The position numbers were made by a program, and so were the translations under genes. Positions 1-8,214 of a DNA stretch of 64,000 nucleotides are shown here, in pieces; positions within the stretch are counted from its first letter, which is position 1, and the number at the start of each line of letters is the position of its first letter. A model generated the notes under the pieces. It had not been told where the DNA came from, ran no database searches, and saw only the letters and a list, made by a program, of their open reading frames with translations. Source of the DNA: Natronosporangium hydrolyticum (GTDB lineage: Bacteria > Actinomycetota > Actinomycetes > Mycobacteriales > Micromonosporaceae); contig NZ_CP070499.1 in the NCBI RefSeq assembly GCF_016925615.1, positions 2,604,001 to 2,668,000 on the forward strand, in the 5' to 3' direction.

Positions 1-1879
1 CGGCGGCGTGCAGTTGCTCCAGACCATAGGCTCCCACCGATTCCAGCAACCGGTAGCGGATCCCGGCCGGCCCTTCGACCCGCACCACCAGCGACCGGTC
101 CACCAGCCGCGCCAGCAGCTGCGGCACCTCGCTGGCGACTAGCTCGTGGTCGGCACAGATCGCCTCAGCGGCAGTCGATGTGAAGCTGTCCGGGTGCAGA
201 GCGAGTCGGCGCAGCACCGCCCGCTCGGCGGCGGCTAGCAATCCCCAGCTCCAGCCGATCACCGCCTGCAGGGTCTGCTGTCGAGCCGGGACCCCCCGCA
301 AGCCGGCCGACAGCAACCGGAACCGGTCGTCGAGCCGGCTGGCGACCTCATGCACCCCGAGCCCGTTCACCCGGGTGGCGGCGAGCTCCAGCGCCAGCGG
401 AATCCCGTCCAGCCGTTGGCAGATCCCGGCGACCGCATCGGCATTCGCCGGCGTCAGCCTGAACCCTGCCGTCGCCGCTGCTGCCCGGGCCACAAAGAGT
501 TGCACCGCGCTTGAGGTTGCTAGCGTCGTCGGCTCGCGCGCCGTCGGATCGGGAAGGGCCAGCGGTGCCACTTCCCACCGGACCTCGCCCGGGATTCCCA
601 GCGGTTCCCGGCTGGTGGCGAGGACCCGCAGGCCGGGAGCGGCCCGCAACAGCAGCGCGGTGAGGCTCGCCACCGGCCCGATCACATGCTCGCAATTGTC
701 CAACACCAGCAGGGATCGTTGCTCCCGCAACACCTCGGCGAGCGCATCGACCAACTCGTCGACATCCTCGGCCGGCCCCAGCGCCCGGTCATCGAGGCGG
801 AGCGCGGTGGAGATCAGCCGGACCAGGCCGGCCGCCATCCCCGGGCCGTGGGAGCTGGCTGGACCCGCCGCGCCGGCCCGCTGCTCGATGGTGGCCAGCT
901 CGATCAGCCACACCCCGTCGTCGTACCCGTCGACGAGCTGGTGGGCGACCTCCACCGCCAGCCGGGTCTTACCCACTCCGCCCGGGCCGGTGAGCGTCAC
1001 CAGCCGGTCGGCCGCCAGCCGCGACCGCACCTCGGCCACCGCCTCCTCCCGACCGACCAGATTGGTCAGCGGGGTCGGCAGGTTGTTGCTGGGCGCGGCC
1101 GACCGGCAGGGCTCGGCCGGTGGTGCAGCCAGCCGCGGCTCCTGCCGCAGGATCGCCTGCCGCAGCGCCGTCAGTTCGGCGTCCGGGTCCAGACCGAGCT
1201 GGTCGGCGAGCTGATCGCGTAGCTCGCCGTAGGTCTCCAAGGCCTCGCCGTGGCGACCCGCGCGATAGAGCGCAAGCATGTATGCCGACCGGAGTCGCTG
1301 ACGCAACGGATGCTGGGTGACCAGGCTGCCGAGCTCGCCGATGAGTTCGGTGTGCTCACCCAGCGCGAGCCGGGCCTGCGCCTGTTCCTCCCGCGCGGCC
1401 AGCCATTCCTCGGTCAGCCGGTCGATCGCGGCCCGCGCGAATGGCTGGTGGGCGAAGTCGGCATAGGCCGGGCCGCGCCACAGGGCCAGCGCGTCGGCGA
1501 GCCTCGCCGCCCGGGTCTGGGGGTCGCCGGCCGCCCGTGCCCGCCCCACCAGTGCCCGGAACTGGCCCGCGTCCACCGCCTCTGGCGCCGCCCGCAGCAG
1601 ATATCCAGGCGGCTGCCAGGCGACCAACTCCCGGCCCTCGGGTGCGGCGCCGGCCAATGCCCGCCGCAGCTGCGAGACCCGGGTTTGCAGGGTGCTGGTC
1701 GGGTTCTCGGGAAGCTGCTCGCCCCACAGATCATCGATCAACCGGCTCGCCGAGACCGGCTGGCCCACGTGCACCAGCAGGTCCGCCAGCAGCGCGCGGA
1801 CCTTCCGCTCCGCGACCGCAACCGGCTCCCCGCTGGCGGTCCACACCGCCAGCGGACCGAGCACCCCGAATCGCAGCAC
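1..1879 (-). CDS. SARP/AfsR-family transcriptional regulator with NB-ARC ATPase (3' end beyond window)
   Basis: Reading from a GTG at 1879, the protein begins LRFGVLGPLAVWT, the usual start of a Streptomyces antibiotic regulatory protein. An OmpR-like winged helix comes first (about residues 1-95), then an all-helical BTAD domain (about 95-245). A P-loop ATPase follows, with Walker A TGPGGVGKTRLA near residue 300. The last visible residues (RYRLLESVGAYGLEQL) match the segment after the NB-ARC domain in AfsR-type ATPases. The frame is open to base 1, so at least 626 residues are visible and the C-terminus, often TPR, is missing. Such proteins activate secondary metabolism or stress genes, but no biosynthetic cluster is visible here to name a target. 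The GTG start was chosen because the conserved domain begins immediately there. Confidence 0.85.
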   Translation of the reverse strand, partial: MLRFGVLGPLAVWTASGEPVAVAERKVRALLADLLVHVGQPVSASRLIDDLWGEQLPENPTSTLQTRVSQLRRALAGAAPEGRELVAWQPPGYLLRAAPEAVDAGQFRALVGRARAAGDPQTRAARLADALALWRGPAYADFAHQPFARAAIDRLTEEWLAAREEQAQARLALGEHTELIGELGSLVTQHPLRQRLRSAYMLALYRAGRHGEALETYGELRDQLADQLGLDPDAELTALRQAILRQEPRLAAPPAEPCRSAAPSNNLPTPLTNLVGREEAVAEVRSRLAADRLVTLTGPGGVGKTRLAVEVAHQLVDGYDDGVWLIELATIEQRAGAAGPASSHGPGMAAGLVRLISTALRLDDRALGPAEDVDELVDALAEVLREQRSLLVLDNCEHVIGPVASLTALLLRAAPGLRVLATSREPLGIPGEVRWEVAPLALPDPTAREPTTLATSSAVQLFVARAAAATAGFRLTPANADAVAGICQRLDGIPLALELAATRVNGLGVHEVASRLDDRFRLLSAGLRGVPARQQTLQAVIGWSWGLLAAAERAVLRRLALHPDSFTSTAAEAICADHELVASEVPQLLARLVDRSLVVRVEGPAGIRYRLLESVGAYGLEQLHAA

Positions 1880-1989
1880 CAGGCCAGGTTACTCAGCCCT
1901 ACAGCGGACCTAAAGCAGACCCGAAGTGGTGGCCCGCATCGTGGAGTCCGAGCCGTTGATTCCGTCCGCAGAGTCCGGAGAAAAGCCTC

Positions 1990-2624
1990 ATGAGTACGGT
2001 AACGTCCCGGGACGGGACAGGCATCGCATTCGACCGGTCGGGTGAAGGGCCGGCGATCATCCTGGTGGCCGGCACGCCGACGGTGCCGCCTTCGCCTACG
2101 GCATCTCCTCCGGGGCAGTGCTCGCATTGCACGCGGCCCGCCGGCTGCCGGGCATCACCAGGCTGGCGCTCTACGAGCCACCGTTTATCGTGGACGATAG
2201 CTATCCACCGGTGCCATCGGACTATCTGGACAGAATTAAGGAGTTGACCGCCAACGGCCGGCCCGGCGACGCGGTCGAGCTGTTCCTGACCTTTGTCGGG
2301 GTCTCCGGCGAGCAGGTGACCCAGATGCGGGCAGAGCCGTTCTGGCGCGGGTTGGAGGCGGTCGCGCACACGCTGGTCTACGACTTCACGGTCATGGGCG
2401 ACACCCAGCGGGGCAAGCCGCTACCGGCCAACTGGGCCACGCTCACCACCCCGGCGCTGGTCGCCGATGGCGAGCAGACCCCGCAGCCGTACCTCCGGCC
2501 GGCGGCTGATGCGCTGGCCGCGCTGCTGCCGAACGGGCGCCGTCTCACCGTCGCCGGCCAGGACCACGCAGTCGCGCCGGAGGCGATCGCGCCAGTGCTG
2601 ATCGACTACTTCACCGAAGCGTAA
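1990..2624 (+). pseudogene. alpha/beta hydrolase, disrupted by internal deletion and frameshift
   Basis: A well-placed purine-rich ribosome site precedes ATG 1990. The N-terminal part reads MSTVTSRDGTGIAFDRSGEG and continues to the first core strand IILVAG. At about 2075 the frame changes, and the correct frame resumes at DGAAFAYGISSGAVLALHAA. That segment is the nucleophile elbow with Ser in GISSG, and the rest of the fold follows to 2624. In this family about 60 residues normally separate those points. The oxyanion strand, the cap entry and the DRRGRGDS-type loop have therefore been lost through an out-of-frame deletion. The downstream part could initiate alone at 2118 but would not fold as a hydrolase. 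An assembly error could mimic the frameshift but hardly the missing block. Confidence 0.8.
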
Positions 2625-2647
2625 GACTGTAGTGAAAGGACAGATTG

Positions 2648-3289
2648 ATGGCTGAGACCACGACCCGGCCGACGAGCACCACCCGGGGCCTGCTTGCCTG
2701 TGGAGTGATCGGCGGTCCGCTCTTCATCGTGGTGGTCCTGATCCAGCAACTGACCCGGGAAGGTTTCGATCCCCGGCAGCACGCGCTGAGCCAGCTCAGC
2801 CTCGGCGACCTGGGTTGGCTTCAGATCACCAACTTCATCGTCACCGGCCTGCTCTTCCTGGCCTGCGCGGTGGGGATGCGGCGGGTGCTGCGCGGCGGCC
2901 CGGCCGGTACGTGGGGACCGCGGTTGTTCGGCGCCTTCGGTGCGGCCCTGATCTGGGGTGGGGTCTTCGTCACCGATCCGGCCTTCGGTTTCCCGCCCGG
3001 CACGCCGGCGGGTGCCCCGGAGGAGTTCACCTGGCACGGGATCCTGCATGGGCTCGCCCCGACCGTCGCCGCGATCGCGATCGTGGCCGCCTGCTTCGTC
3101 TTCGCCCGCCGGTTCTCGCGGCTCGGTGAACGGGCCTGGCTGTGGTATAGCGTGATCGCCGCCGCCGGTTACTTGCTTCTCGCCTTCGCCAGCTTCCCGC
3201 TCGAGGACTTCCGGCTCATGCTCGCCGGCGGCATCCTCGCCTGGACATGGGCCTCAGCGATCGCCCTGCGCCTGCTTCTTGCCCGCTGA
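2648..3289 (+). CDS. DUF998-family integral membrane protein
   Basis: The 213-residue hydrophobic protein has about six predicted membrane segments. They begin at GLLACGVIGGPLFIVVVLIQ, and the last is near the C-terminus (LMLAGGILAWTWASAIALRL). The motif REGFDPRQHALSQLSLGDLG after the first helix is typical of DUF998 proteins, whose role is not known. An AAAGGA ribosome site lies 7 bases before ATG 2648, so this ATG is preferred over the TTG one codon upstream. It follows the broken hydrolase by 23 bases and may have formed an operon with it. Its stop codon coincides with the start of a foreign gene fragment on the other strand, which suggests an old recombination boundary at 3290. Confidence 0.75.
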   Translation: MAETTTRPTSTTRGLLACGVIGGPLFIVVVLIQQLTREGFDPRQHALSQLSLGDLGWLQITNFIVTGLLFLACAVGMRRVLRGGPAGTWGPRLFGAFGAALIWGGVFVTDPAFGFPPGTPAGAPEEFTWHGILHGLAPTVAAIAIVAACFVFARRFSRLGERAWLWYSVIAAAGYLLLAFASFPLEDFRLMLAGGILAWTWASAIALRLLLAR

Positions 3290-3500
3290 TCCAGCGGGAT
3301 CTGTCCCAGCCGCGCCCGCAACGCGGTCAGCACCCGCCGGTTGTCCAGGTGCGAGACGTCCTGCGGGGTGACGACGATGACTGCGCTCGCGTTCGGCAGC
3401 GCCCGGAAGACCGCATGTACCAGATGCGTCGTCCCGGGCGCCAGGTCGATCACGAGGCGGTCCAGGGTTCCCCAGGTCGTGGCGAAGACCAGCTGGTCTG
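3290..3500 (-). pseudogene. fragment of a Mrp/NBP35-type P-loop ATPase
   Basis: Minus-strand translation gives WGTLDRLVIDLAPGTTHLVH, then VIVVTPQDVSHLDNRRVL. These are the Walker B strand (DLxPGT) and the switch region (VVTPQDV) of Mrp/ApbC/NBP35 iron-sulphur carrier ATPases. Nothing upstream supplies the Walker A region, and nothing downstream supplies the C-terminal part. Similarity stops at the end of the DUF998 gene on one side and about 60 bases before the amine oxidase gene on the other. It is therefore a central fragment of roughly 70 codons with no expected function. It is one of several fragments in this window that mark past rearrangement. Confidence 0.65.
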
Positions 3501-3559
3501 TGGTTGGTCGGTGGCCGACTGGCGGCCGGGAGCTGGGGCGGATGGTGCTGGTGGGAGCG

Positions 3560-4837
3560 TTATCCCGGCGGGGTGCGGGCGCGCAGGAGATCGAGGGCCG
3601 CTCCGGCTGCGCGCCAGCCGCTGGCGAGGGCACCCTGGATCGAAGGGCTGTCTCGGTGGTCGCCGGCGACGAAGATGCCGTCGCCGAGCGCGACTGGTTT
3701 CCGGAGCCTTCCCTGTGGCGGAGGCGCGGCGGGCAGCGCGTCCGGCAGCGACACGGTATGGAGATGGTCCCAGCCGTCGGTGGCGCGGCCGTAGAGTCGG
3801 GCGAGTTCGGGGCGTACGACCTCCTCCGGCGGCGCGGCCGGACCGACGACGGTGGTCGCGACCAAGTGCTGCCCCGCCGGGGCGTACGACGGGGCGGCTC
3901 GGGTGATCACCACGGTGTTCGCGATCAACTCCCGGCGGTCTCCGTCGAGCACCAGGGTCGGCTCGTCCAGCGGCGGTTCGTCGGTCCGATGGTAGTAGGT
4001 GGTCAGGGCCCGCGTCCGAATCTCGCCGAGGGCCGGCAGTAGCCGGGTTGCCGCGGGGGGATCCACCGCGACGATGACTGCCCGGCACCGCAGGTCGCCG
4101 GCGTCCGACCGGACGACGCCCGGCCCCACCGTTACGACTGGGTGGCCCAGGTGCAGCTGGGAGTCGGGTAGTGGGACGGCGATCGCTGCCGGCAACGCCG
4201 CCATGCCGCCGGCCGGCAGCCCGATCCGGCCGCGGGCGAAGGAACGGATGATCATGCTTAGGACCCGGCTGGACGTCTCCAGCTCCCGATCGGCGAAGAC
4301 CCCGGAGAGGAACGGTCGGATCAGCTCCTCGATGATCCGGTCGGAGAGCCCGGCTCGGCGCAATGCCTGCTCCGTGGTGGTCTCAGGGGCGGAGAGCAGC
4401 CGGCTCGGCGGCAGCGCTGAGAGTCTCGCGGCGAGCGCTGCGAACCGGAGCCGGTCCCGGGCGCTGCCGACATCGGCGAGCACCGTCCGGGGGCCGCTGG
4501 CCGGTTCGCGTACCGGGTTGATCAGTCGGTGTAGGGCGCCGCGGCGCCGTACCACCACGCCCGAGGTGAAGAAACCCAGGTCGAGGCTGGCCAGGTCGAT
4601 CAGGGTGCCGAGCCGGGGGTACGCCGTGTTGAGGACCTGGAAGCCGCGGTCGAGCAGAAAGCCGTCGACGGTCTCGGTGGCGACCCGGCCGCCGAGCCGG
4701 TCCGCGGCCTCAAACAGCACCCACGGCACCCCGGCACGGTGCAGCCGCCGGGCGGCGGCGAGTCCGGCCAGGCCGCCTCCGACCACCACGATGTCGGTCT
4801 CGGTCGGCAACGGGCGGGTGGTCTCGGCGGTGCTCAT
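3560..4837 (-). CDS. FAD-dependent amine oxidase / protoporphyrinogen oxidase-like flavoprotein
   Basis: The protein has 425 residues from ATG 4837. A Rossmann dinucleotide motif VVVGGGLAGLAAARRL lies near residue 20. It is followed by the second FAD signature ADRLGGRVATE and by DGFLLDRGFQVLNTAYP, typical of bacterial NAD(P)-binding amine oxidases. The C-terminal FAD-contacting segment GIFVAGDHRDSPSIQGALAS is intact, so the enzyme looks functional and of full family length. The substrate cannot be told from sequence; relatives oxidise amines, carotenoid precursors or porphyrinogens. An in-frame start 12 codons upstream exists but adds residues foreign to the family, so the internal ATG was chosen. 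The neighbouring genes give no pathway clue. Confidence 0.8.
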   Translation of the reverse strand: MSTAETTRPLPTETDIVVVGGGLAGLAAARRLHRAGVPWVLFEAADRLGGRVATETVDGFLLDRGFQVLNTAYPRLGTLIDLASLDLGFFTSGVVVRRRGALHRLINPVREPASGPRTVLADVGSARDRLRFAALAARLSALPPSRLLSAPETTTEQALRRAGLSDRIIEELIRPFLSGVFADRELETSSRVLSMIIRSFARGRIGLPAGGMAALPAAIAVPLPDSQLHLGHPVVTVGPGVVRSDAGDLRCRAVIVAVDPPAATRLLPALGEIRTRALTTYYHRTDEPPLDEPTLVLDGDRRELIANTVVITRAAPSYAPAGQHLVATTVVGPAAPPEEVVRPELARLYGRATDGWDHLHTVSLPDALPAAPPPQGRLRKPVALGDGIFVAGDHRDSPSIQGALASGWRAAGAALDLLRARTPPG

Positions 4838-4886
4838 GGGTACGAGACTGCCCGCTGTGAGGGCGGGTCGCACCCGAAAGCCGGCA

Positions 4887-5288
4887 TCAGCTCCGAGCCG
4901 CGGGGGCGACGGCGTCGAAACCCTGAGCTGTCGCGGCGGCGAGGAGCCGCTTGTCGTAGGTGACGAAGCTGATACTCGGCACCTTGAGCGCGAGTGCTGT
5001 GGCGAGGTGGATGGCGTCGAGGGTTCGCAACAGTGGGTCCGGCAACGCCGTGGCCGAGTCGAGGATCATGTTGTCGATCGGGAGGACGAGCAGCCGCGCG
5101 AACACCGCAGGCAGGCGGGGGATCGCCGGCGGATCGGAGCGTCGCAGCGCCCGAACCGTCTCGGTGCGGGCTAGCGCCGAGGTGAGGGTGGTCTGCTGGG
5201 CACGTTCGGCAAGCCACAGAGCGAGTGCGTTGCTGTGTGGTGCCGGATGAACCAGTTTGACCAGGGCTGCCGAGTCGAGGTAGATCAC
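4887..5288 (-). CDS. PIN-domain ribonuclease toxin, VapC-like
   Basis: The 133-residue PIN-domain protein starts at GTG 5288 with VIYLDSAALVKLV, giving the first catalytic Asp. A central acidic position is in ARTETVRAL, then RTLDAIHLATAL, and the C-terminal SFVTYDKRLL supplies the last Asp. PIN toxins cleave RNA, often tRNA, and are silenced by a bound antitoxin. The start overlaps the stop of the upstream antitoxin gene by four bases (GTGA), the usual sign of translational coupling in vapBC operons. A longer reading frame begins at 5342 but lies inside the antitoxin gene and was not used. Confidence 0.88.
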   Translation of the reverse strand: MIYLDSAALVKLVHPAPHSNALALWLAERAQQTTLTSALARTETVRALRRSDPPAIPRLPAVFARLLVLPIDNMILDSATALPDPLLRTLDAIHLATALALKVPSISFVTYDKRLLAAATAQGFDAVAPAARS

Positions 5289-5575
5289 AGCCGGTCGTCG
5301 CGCTGGTCGGAGATCACCTCGGCGGCGTCCTCGCCTCGCCATTCGCCGGTGGCTGCGGGAACCGTGTAGTCACTGAAGTCCGCGGTCGGGCTCGAAACGC
5401 GGCCTTCAGCCAGGAGTTGGTCGAGGTAATCACTACCGGTCTGACTCAGCTCCGGCACCAGTCGTGCCCAAGGACGACCGTTGCGCGTGATCATGATTAC
5501 TTCGCCGGCGTGAGCGCGGTCGACCAGGGAGCCGGCGCGATGAGTCAATTCACGCAGCGTCACCGTCGTAGCCAT
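5285..5575 (-). CDS. Phd/YefM-type antitoxin, VapB-like
   Basis: This is a 96-residue antitoxin. The N-terminus TVTLRELTHRAGSLVDRAHA is a Phd/YefM DNA-binding dimerisation domain, followed by GEVIMITRNGRPWARLVP, the conserved beta hairpin. The acidic C-terminal part (about residues 55-96) would wrap the PIN toxin encoded immediately downstream. A perfect 8-bp inverted repeat directly before the start codon (5584-5601) is a natural site for autorepression by the antitoxin or the complex. Together the pair forms a complete type II toxin-antitoxin module. Confidence 0.87.
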   Translation of the reverse strand: MATTVTLRELTHRAGSLVDRAHAGEVIMITRNGRPWARLVPELSQTGSDYLDQLLAEGRVSSPTADFSDYTVPAATGEWRGEDAAEVISDQRDDRL

Positions 5576-5583
5576 AGCCGTGA

Positions 5584-5601
5584 GTCTAACACTTGTTAGA
5601 C
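5584..5601. promoter_or_regulatory. palindromic operator upstream of the vapBC-like operon
   Basis: A perfect inverted repeat GTCTAACA-CT-TGTTAGAC lies 8 bases before the antitoxin start codon. It is AT-rich compared with its surroundings. Its position fits the autoregulatory operator that Phd-family antitoxins bind. Binding is inferred, not shown. Confidence 0.6.
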
Positions 5602-5606
5602 AGGTG

Positions 5607-6626
5607 TCATCCTCTCGCCCGCCGATCGGTGCTGCGCGACAGCGGCGGAGCCGGGCCTGCGGCGTGCCGCCACTGGGCCGGTGTCACCTCATGGTCGGCG
5701 CGGAACCGCTTGATGAAGTAGCTGACGTCGGGGTAGCCGACCCGCCGGCTGATCGCGGCCACCGTCAGCTTGGTGTCGGTCAGGAGCAGCCGGGCCTGCT
5801 GCATGCGCCGTTCGGTCAGCCACCGTTGCACGGTGCGGCCGGTCTTGCGGCGTACCACTGTGGTGAGGTGGCCGGCGGTGAGGGAGAGTTCGGCGGCGAT
5901 GTCGGTCAGCGAGATCGGCTCGTGGTAACGCTGCTCGATGACGTCGAAGACCGCGGCGAGCAGTGGCTCGTCGGCGGAGCGCAGCTCGCCGGTGACGTCG
6001 ATGGCTAGCCGGGACACCGCCACCAGCAGCAGGGTGAGGTGGGCCAGGGCGGCTTCCTGGTAGCCGTCGCGCCGGGCCCGCAGCTCGGTGTCGAGCGTGG
6101 CGATTCGCTCGACCCAGCTGGGCCGTTCGGCGGCCGGGATGCGCAGCCGCTGCGGCCGGTCGATGCCCTGAGCGAAGGGGAACAGTAGTGGATGGGCCCG
6201 CCATGAGGAGTAGGCACCGCCGCGGATCACGTCGGCCGGGAAGAAGACCACCCAGCCGTCGTCGACGAACTCGGCGATCGGGCCGGTGAAGGACAGGACC
6301 TGCCCGGGGGCGATGACGAACAGGTCGCCGTCGGTCACCAGCCAGCTCCGCTCGTCGATCCCGATCGTGCCGCTCGCGCGGTGAGCGTAGAAGAGCACCA
6401 GGAAGTCGTGGGTGTGGGTCTGGCCAGCCGGCAGGGCATCGGCGGTCAGCGGCTGCTCTGACAGGTGCTCGACAGCCATCGGCGGGGCGCCCGGGACGCG
6501 GCGGAACTCGGCGACCGGCACGCCCTGTGCGGTGCGTCCGGCGAGCCGGGTCGCCGGGGCCTGCGGAGCCGAAGATTGTCGCATGCCAGCCATTGATTGG
6601 GCGATGTCCGGGCCATGCTGCTGCAT
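5607..6626 (-). CDS. AraC-family transcriptional regulator
   Basis: The protein has 339 residues. The N-terminal half (about 40-200) is a cupin-type sensor domain, with HTHDFLVLFYAHRASGTI and GDLFVIAPGQVLSF. The C-terminal 100 residues carry two helix-turn-helix units: ISLTDIAAELSLTAGHLTTV, then LTVAAISRRVGYPDVSYFIK with the AraC signature through RFRADHEVTPAQWR. The effector is unknown. The gene is divergent from the methyltransferase gene at 6674 with only 47 bases between the starts, so it probably controls that gene, itself, or both. It ends 32 bases from the vapBC-like antitoxin start and reads in the same direction. Confidence 0.88.
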   Translation of the reverse strand: MQQHGPDIAQSMAGMRQSSAPQAPATRLAGRTAQGVPVAEFRRVPGAPPMAVEHLSEQPLTADALPAGQTHTHDFLVLFYAHRASGTIGIDERSWLVTDGDLFVIAPGQVLSFTGPIAEFVDDGWVVFFPADVIRGGAYSSWRAHPLLFPFAQGIDRPQRLRIPAAERPSWVERIATLDTELRARRDGYQEAALAHLTLLLVAVSRLAIDVTGELRSADEPLLAAVFDVIEQRYHEPISLTDIAAELSLTAGHLTTVVRRKTGRTVQRWLTERRMQQARLLLTDTKLTVAAISRRVGYPDVSYFIKRFRADHEVTPAQWRHAAGPAPPLSRSTDRRARG

Positions 6627-6673
6627 GACACTGATACTACGACCGAGTTTTGTCTGATCGACAGGAGCGTGAC

Positions 6674-7321
6674 ATGACCGGACCCATCCGAGCAGGTGCG
6701 GAGCGGCGATACATCCCGGCGATGGGCCGCCACTGGATGCTGTTCCTCTACGACCCGTTCACCCGCCTCGCCGGCCTGCCGCGGGTGCACAGCGAGCTGC
6801 TGGACCGGGCTGAGGTGCAGCCGGACCACCGGGTGCTGGAGATCGGCTGCGGCCCGGGCGACCTGCTGCTGTCGCTGTCTCGTCGGGTGCCGCAGGCCGA
6901 CGTGCTGGGCATCGACCCCGACCCGGCGGCGCTGCGCCGGGCCCGCCGCAAGGCGGCCCGCAGAAACCTGCCGGTGCGCGTCGAGCAGGCGTTCGCGGAC
7001 GCGTTGCCGGTGCCTGACGGCAGTCTCGATCGGGTCTTGTCGTCCTACATGTTCCACCATCTCGACGCGGACCAGAAGGTGCAGGCGATGCGGGAGGTCC
7101 GGCGGGTGCTGCGGCCCGGCGGCGAACTACATCTGCTCGACGTCGACGGCACCCCACGCGGCGGCGGGAAGCGTCACCAGCACCCGCTGCTGGTCGACCA
7201 GCCTCCCGAGCGGATCCTCGCGACGATGCGCGACGCCGGCCTGACCGGCGCCGCCGAGAACGGGCGCGGCCAGCGTCGGGGCCCGCTCGGTCGCTACGTC
7301 TTCTACCGCGCCGGCACCTGA
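6674..7321 (+). CDS. class I SAM-dependent methyltransferase
   Basis: The 215-residue protein starts at ATG 6674, seven bases after AGGAG. The SAM-binding motif I is VLEIGCGPGDLLLSL, motif II includes VLGIDPDPAALRRAR, and the post-core region has LDRVLSSYMFHHLDADQK and VLRPGGELHLLDVDG. This is the UbiE/small-molecule type of methyltransferase. The substrate cannot be inferred. The divergent AraC regulator beside it suggests inducible expression. A TTG at 6650 would add eight residues but has no ribosome site. Confidence 0.85.
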   Translation: MTGPIRAGAERRYIPAMGRHWMLFLYDPFTRLAGLPRVHSELLDRAEVQPDHRVLEIGCGPGDLLLSLSRRVPQADVLGIDPDPAALRRARRKAARRNLPVRVEQAFADALPVPDGSLDRVLSSYMFHHLDADQKVQAMREVRRVLRPGGELHLLDVDGTPRGGGKRHQHPLLVDQPPERILATMRDAGLTGAAENGRGQRRGPLGRYVFYRAGT

Positions 7322-7355
7322 CCGGCTGGCGGCCGAGGCGGAGCGGTACCTCGGG

Positions 7356-7772
7356 TCAGTCTGTCGGCATCTCGACAGTGAGACCGGCCGCTGCGGCGGC
7401 ATCGGCCAGTCGCTTGTCGTAGGTGACGAACACCGTGAGTCGAGCTTGATCGTGAAGCCGGAGGCCGGTCGCGAGGTGGATAGCGTCGAGGCTGCGCACG
7501 GTCGGTGGGTTGACGGTCTGCGCGAAGATGCGGATGCCGGCGTCGATCTCGATACGGTCGACGAAGTCAAGGAGCGTATGAAAGTCATTGATGACGATTG
7601 GCATCTCGGCGGGTGGGGTGGCTCTGGCCAGTGCCCGGAACGTCTCGACCTCCAGCAGCGCGGAGCTTACCCAGTCCAGTTCCGGACGCTCGTCAAGGTA
7701 CCTGCGCAGAGCAGCGGAGTGCGCCTCGGCGTGGATGAGCTTGACCGCCGCGGCCGAGTCCAGGTAAATCAA
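7356..7772 (-). CDS. PIN-domain toxin, VapC-like
   Basis: The 138-residue PIN domain starts MIYLDSAAAVKLIH with the first catalytic Asp. SALLEVETFRAL carries the central acidic position, and RSLDAIHLATGL and VFVTYDKRLADAA carry the later conserved Asp residues. The start is a TTG that overlaps the antitoxin stop (TTGA), so translation is coupled to the antitoxin. The protein resembles the first PIN toxin in the window (4887-5288) in layout, but its antitoxin belongs to a different fold, so the two modules probably do not cross-neutralise. Confidence 0.87.
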   Translation of the reverse strand: MIYLDSAAAVKLIHAEAHSAALRRYLDERPELDWVSSALLEVETFRALARATPPAEMPIVINDFHTLLDFVDRIEIDAGIRIFAQTVNPPTVRSLDAIHLATGLRLHDQARLTVFVTYDKRLADAAAAAGLTVEMPTD

Positions 7773-8005
7773 CGCCCCTCGCCCGCTCGTTCTCGTGCGA
7801 TCTCCTCGGCAACGTTGATCCCGTCGGACGCAGGCATAGGTCGGCGCAGAAAGGCACGCTTCATCTCCGCCAGCCGTTCCCGGCGCAACGCCGCCTGAAG
7901 CACCGCGTGGCGGATCGCCTCGGATCGGTTGGTGCCGTCCTGGGTCAACACATCCAGGGCGTGCTCGGTGTCGGTGTCGGTGCGGATCGTGATCGTCTCG
8001 GCCAT
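7769..8005 (-). CDS. ribbon-helix-helix antitoxin for the downstream PIN toxin
   Basis: The 78-residue protein has an N-terminal strand ETITIRTDTDTEHALDVL. A helix containing NRSEAIRHAVLQAAL follows, typical of CopG/RHH DNA-binding antitoxins. The C-terminal tail (residues 45-78) is acidic and flexible and would bind the toxin. A palindrome overlaps its start codon and two direct GTAAGAC repeats lie just upstream. Both fit operator sites for autorepression. Confidence 0.83.
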   Translation of the reverse strand: MAETITIRTDTDTEHALDVLTQDGTNRSEAIRHAVLQAALRRERLAEMKRAFLRRPMPASDGINVAEEIARERAGEGR

Positions 8006-8033
8006 AGAACTATGGTAAGACGCTCTGTAAGAC
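8002..8033. promoter_or_regulatory. palindrome plus direct repeats at the start of the RHH-PIN operon
   Basis: CCATAG-AA-CTATGG (8002-8015) covers the antitoxin start codon. It is followed by GTAAGAC at 8015-8021 and again at 8027-8033, a 12-base period. RHH antitoxins commonly bind short repeats spaced about one helical turn, so this looks like the operator and core promoter. The role is inferred. Confidence 0.5.
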
Positions 8034-8214
8034 AGGGCAAGTCGCTTCGCCGAGGCGGGCTGGGTGGCTGCTCGCCGTCCGTCGATTCGCCGCAGCGCCG
8101 CCCACCAGCGCCATCACCCGCTGTCCGGGGTGGACAGTTTCGGCTACACTTGGTAGCTGTCTAGTGGCGAGCGGCGAGGGTGGCGCTCCCCGGTCCGCGG
8201 AGATCTGGAGCACC

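Noticed and set aside
180-1214. A 344-codon plus-strand open frame at the window start
   Set aside because: It is a Ser/Arg/Ala-rich shadow of the SARP regulator, whose true frame is open on the minus strand to the edge.
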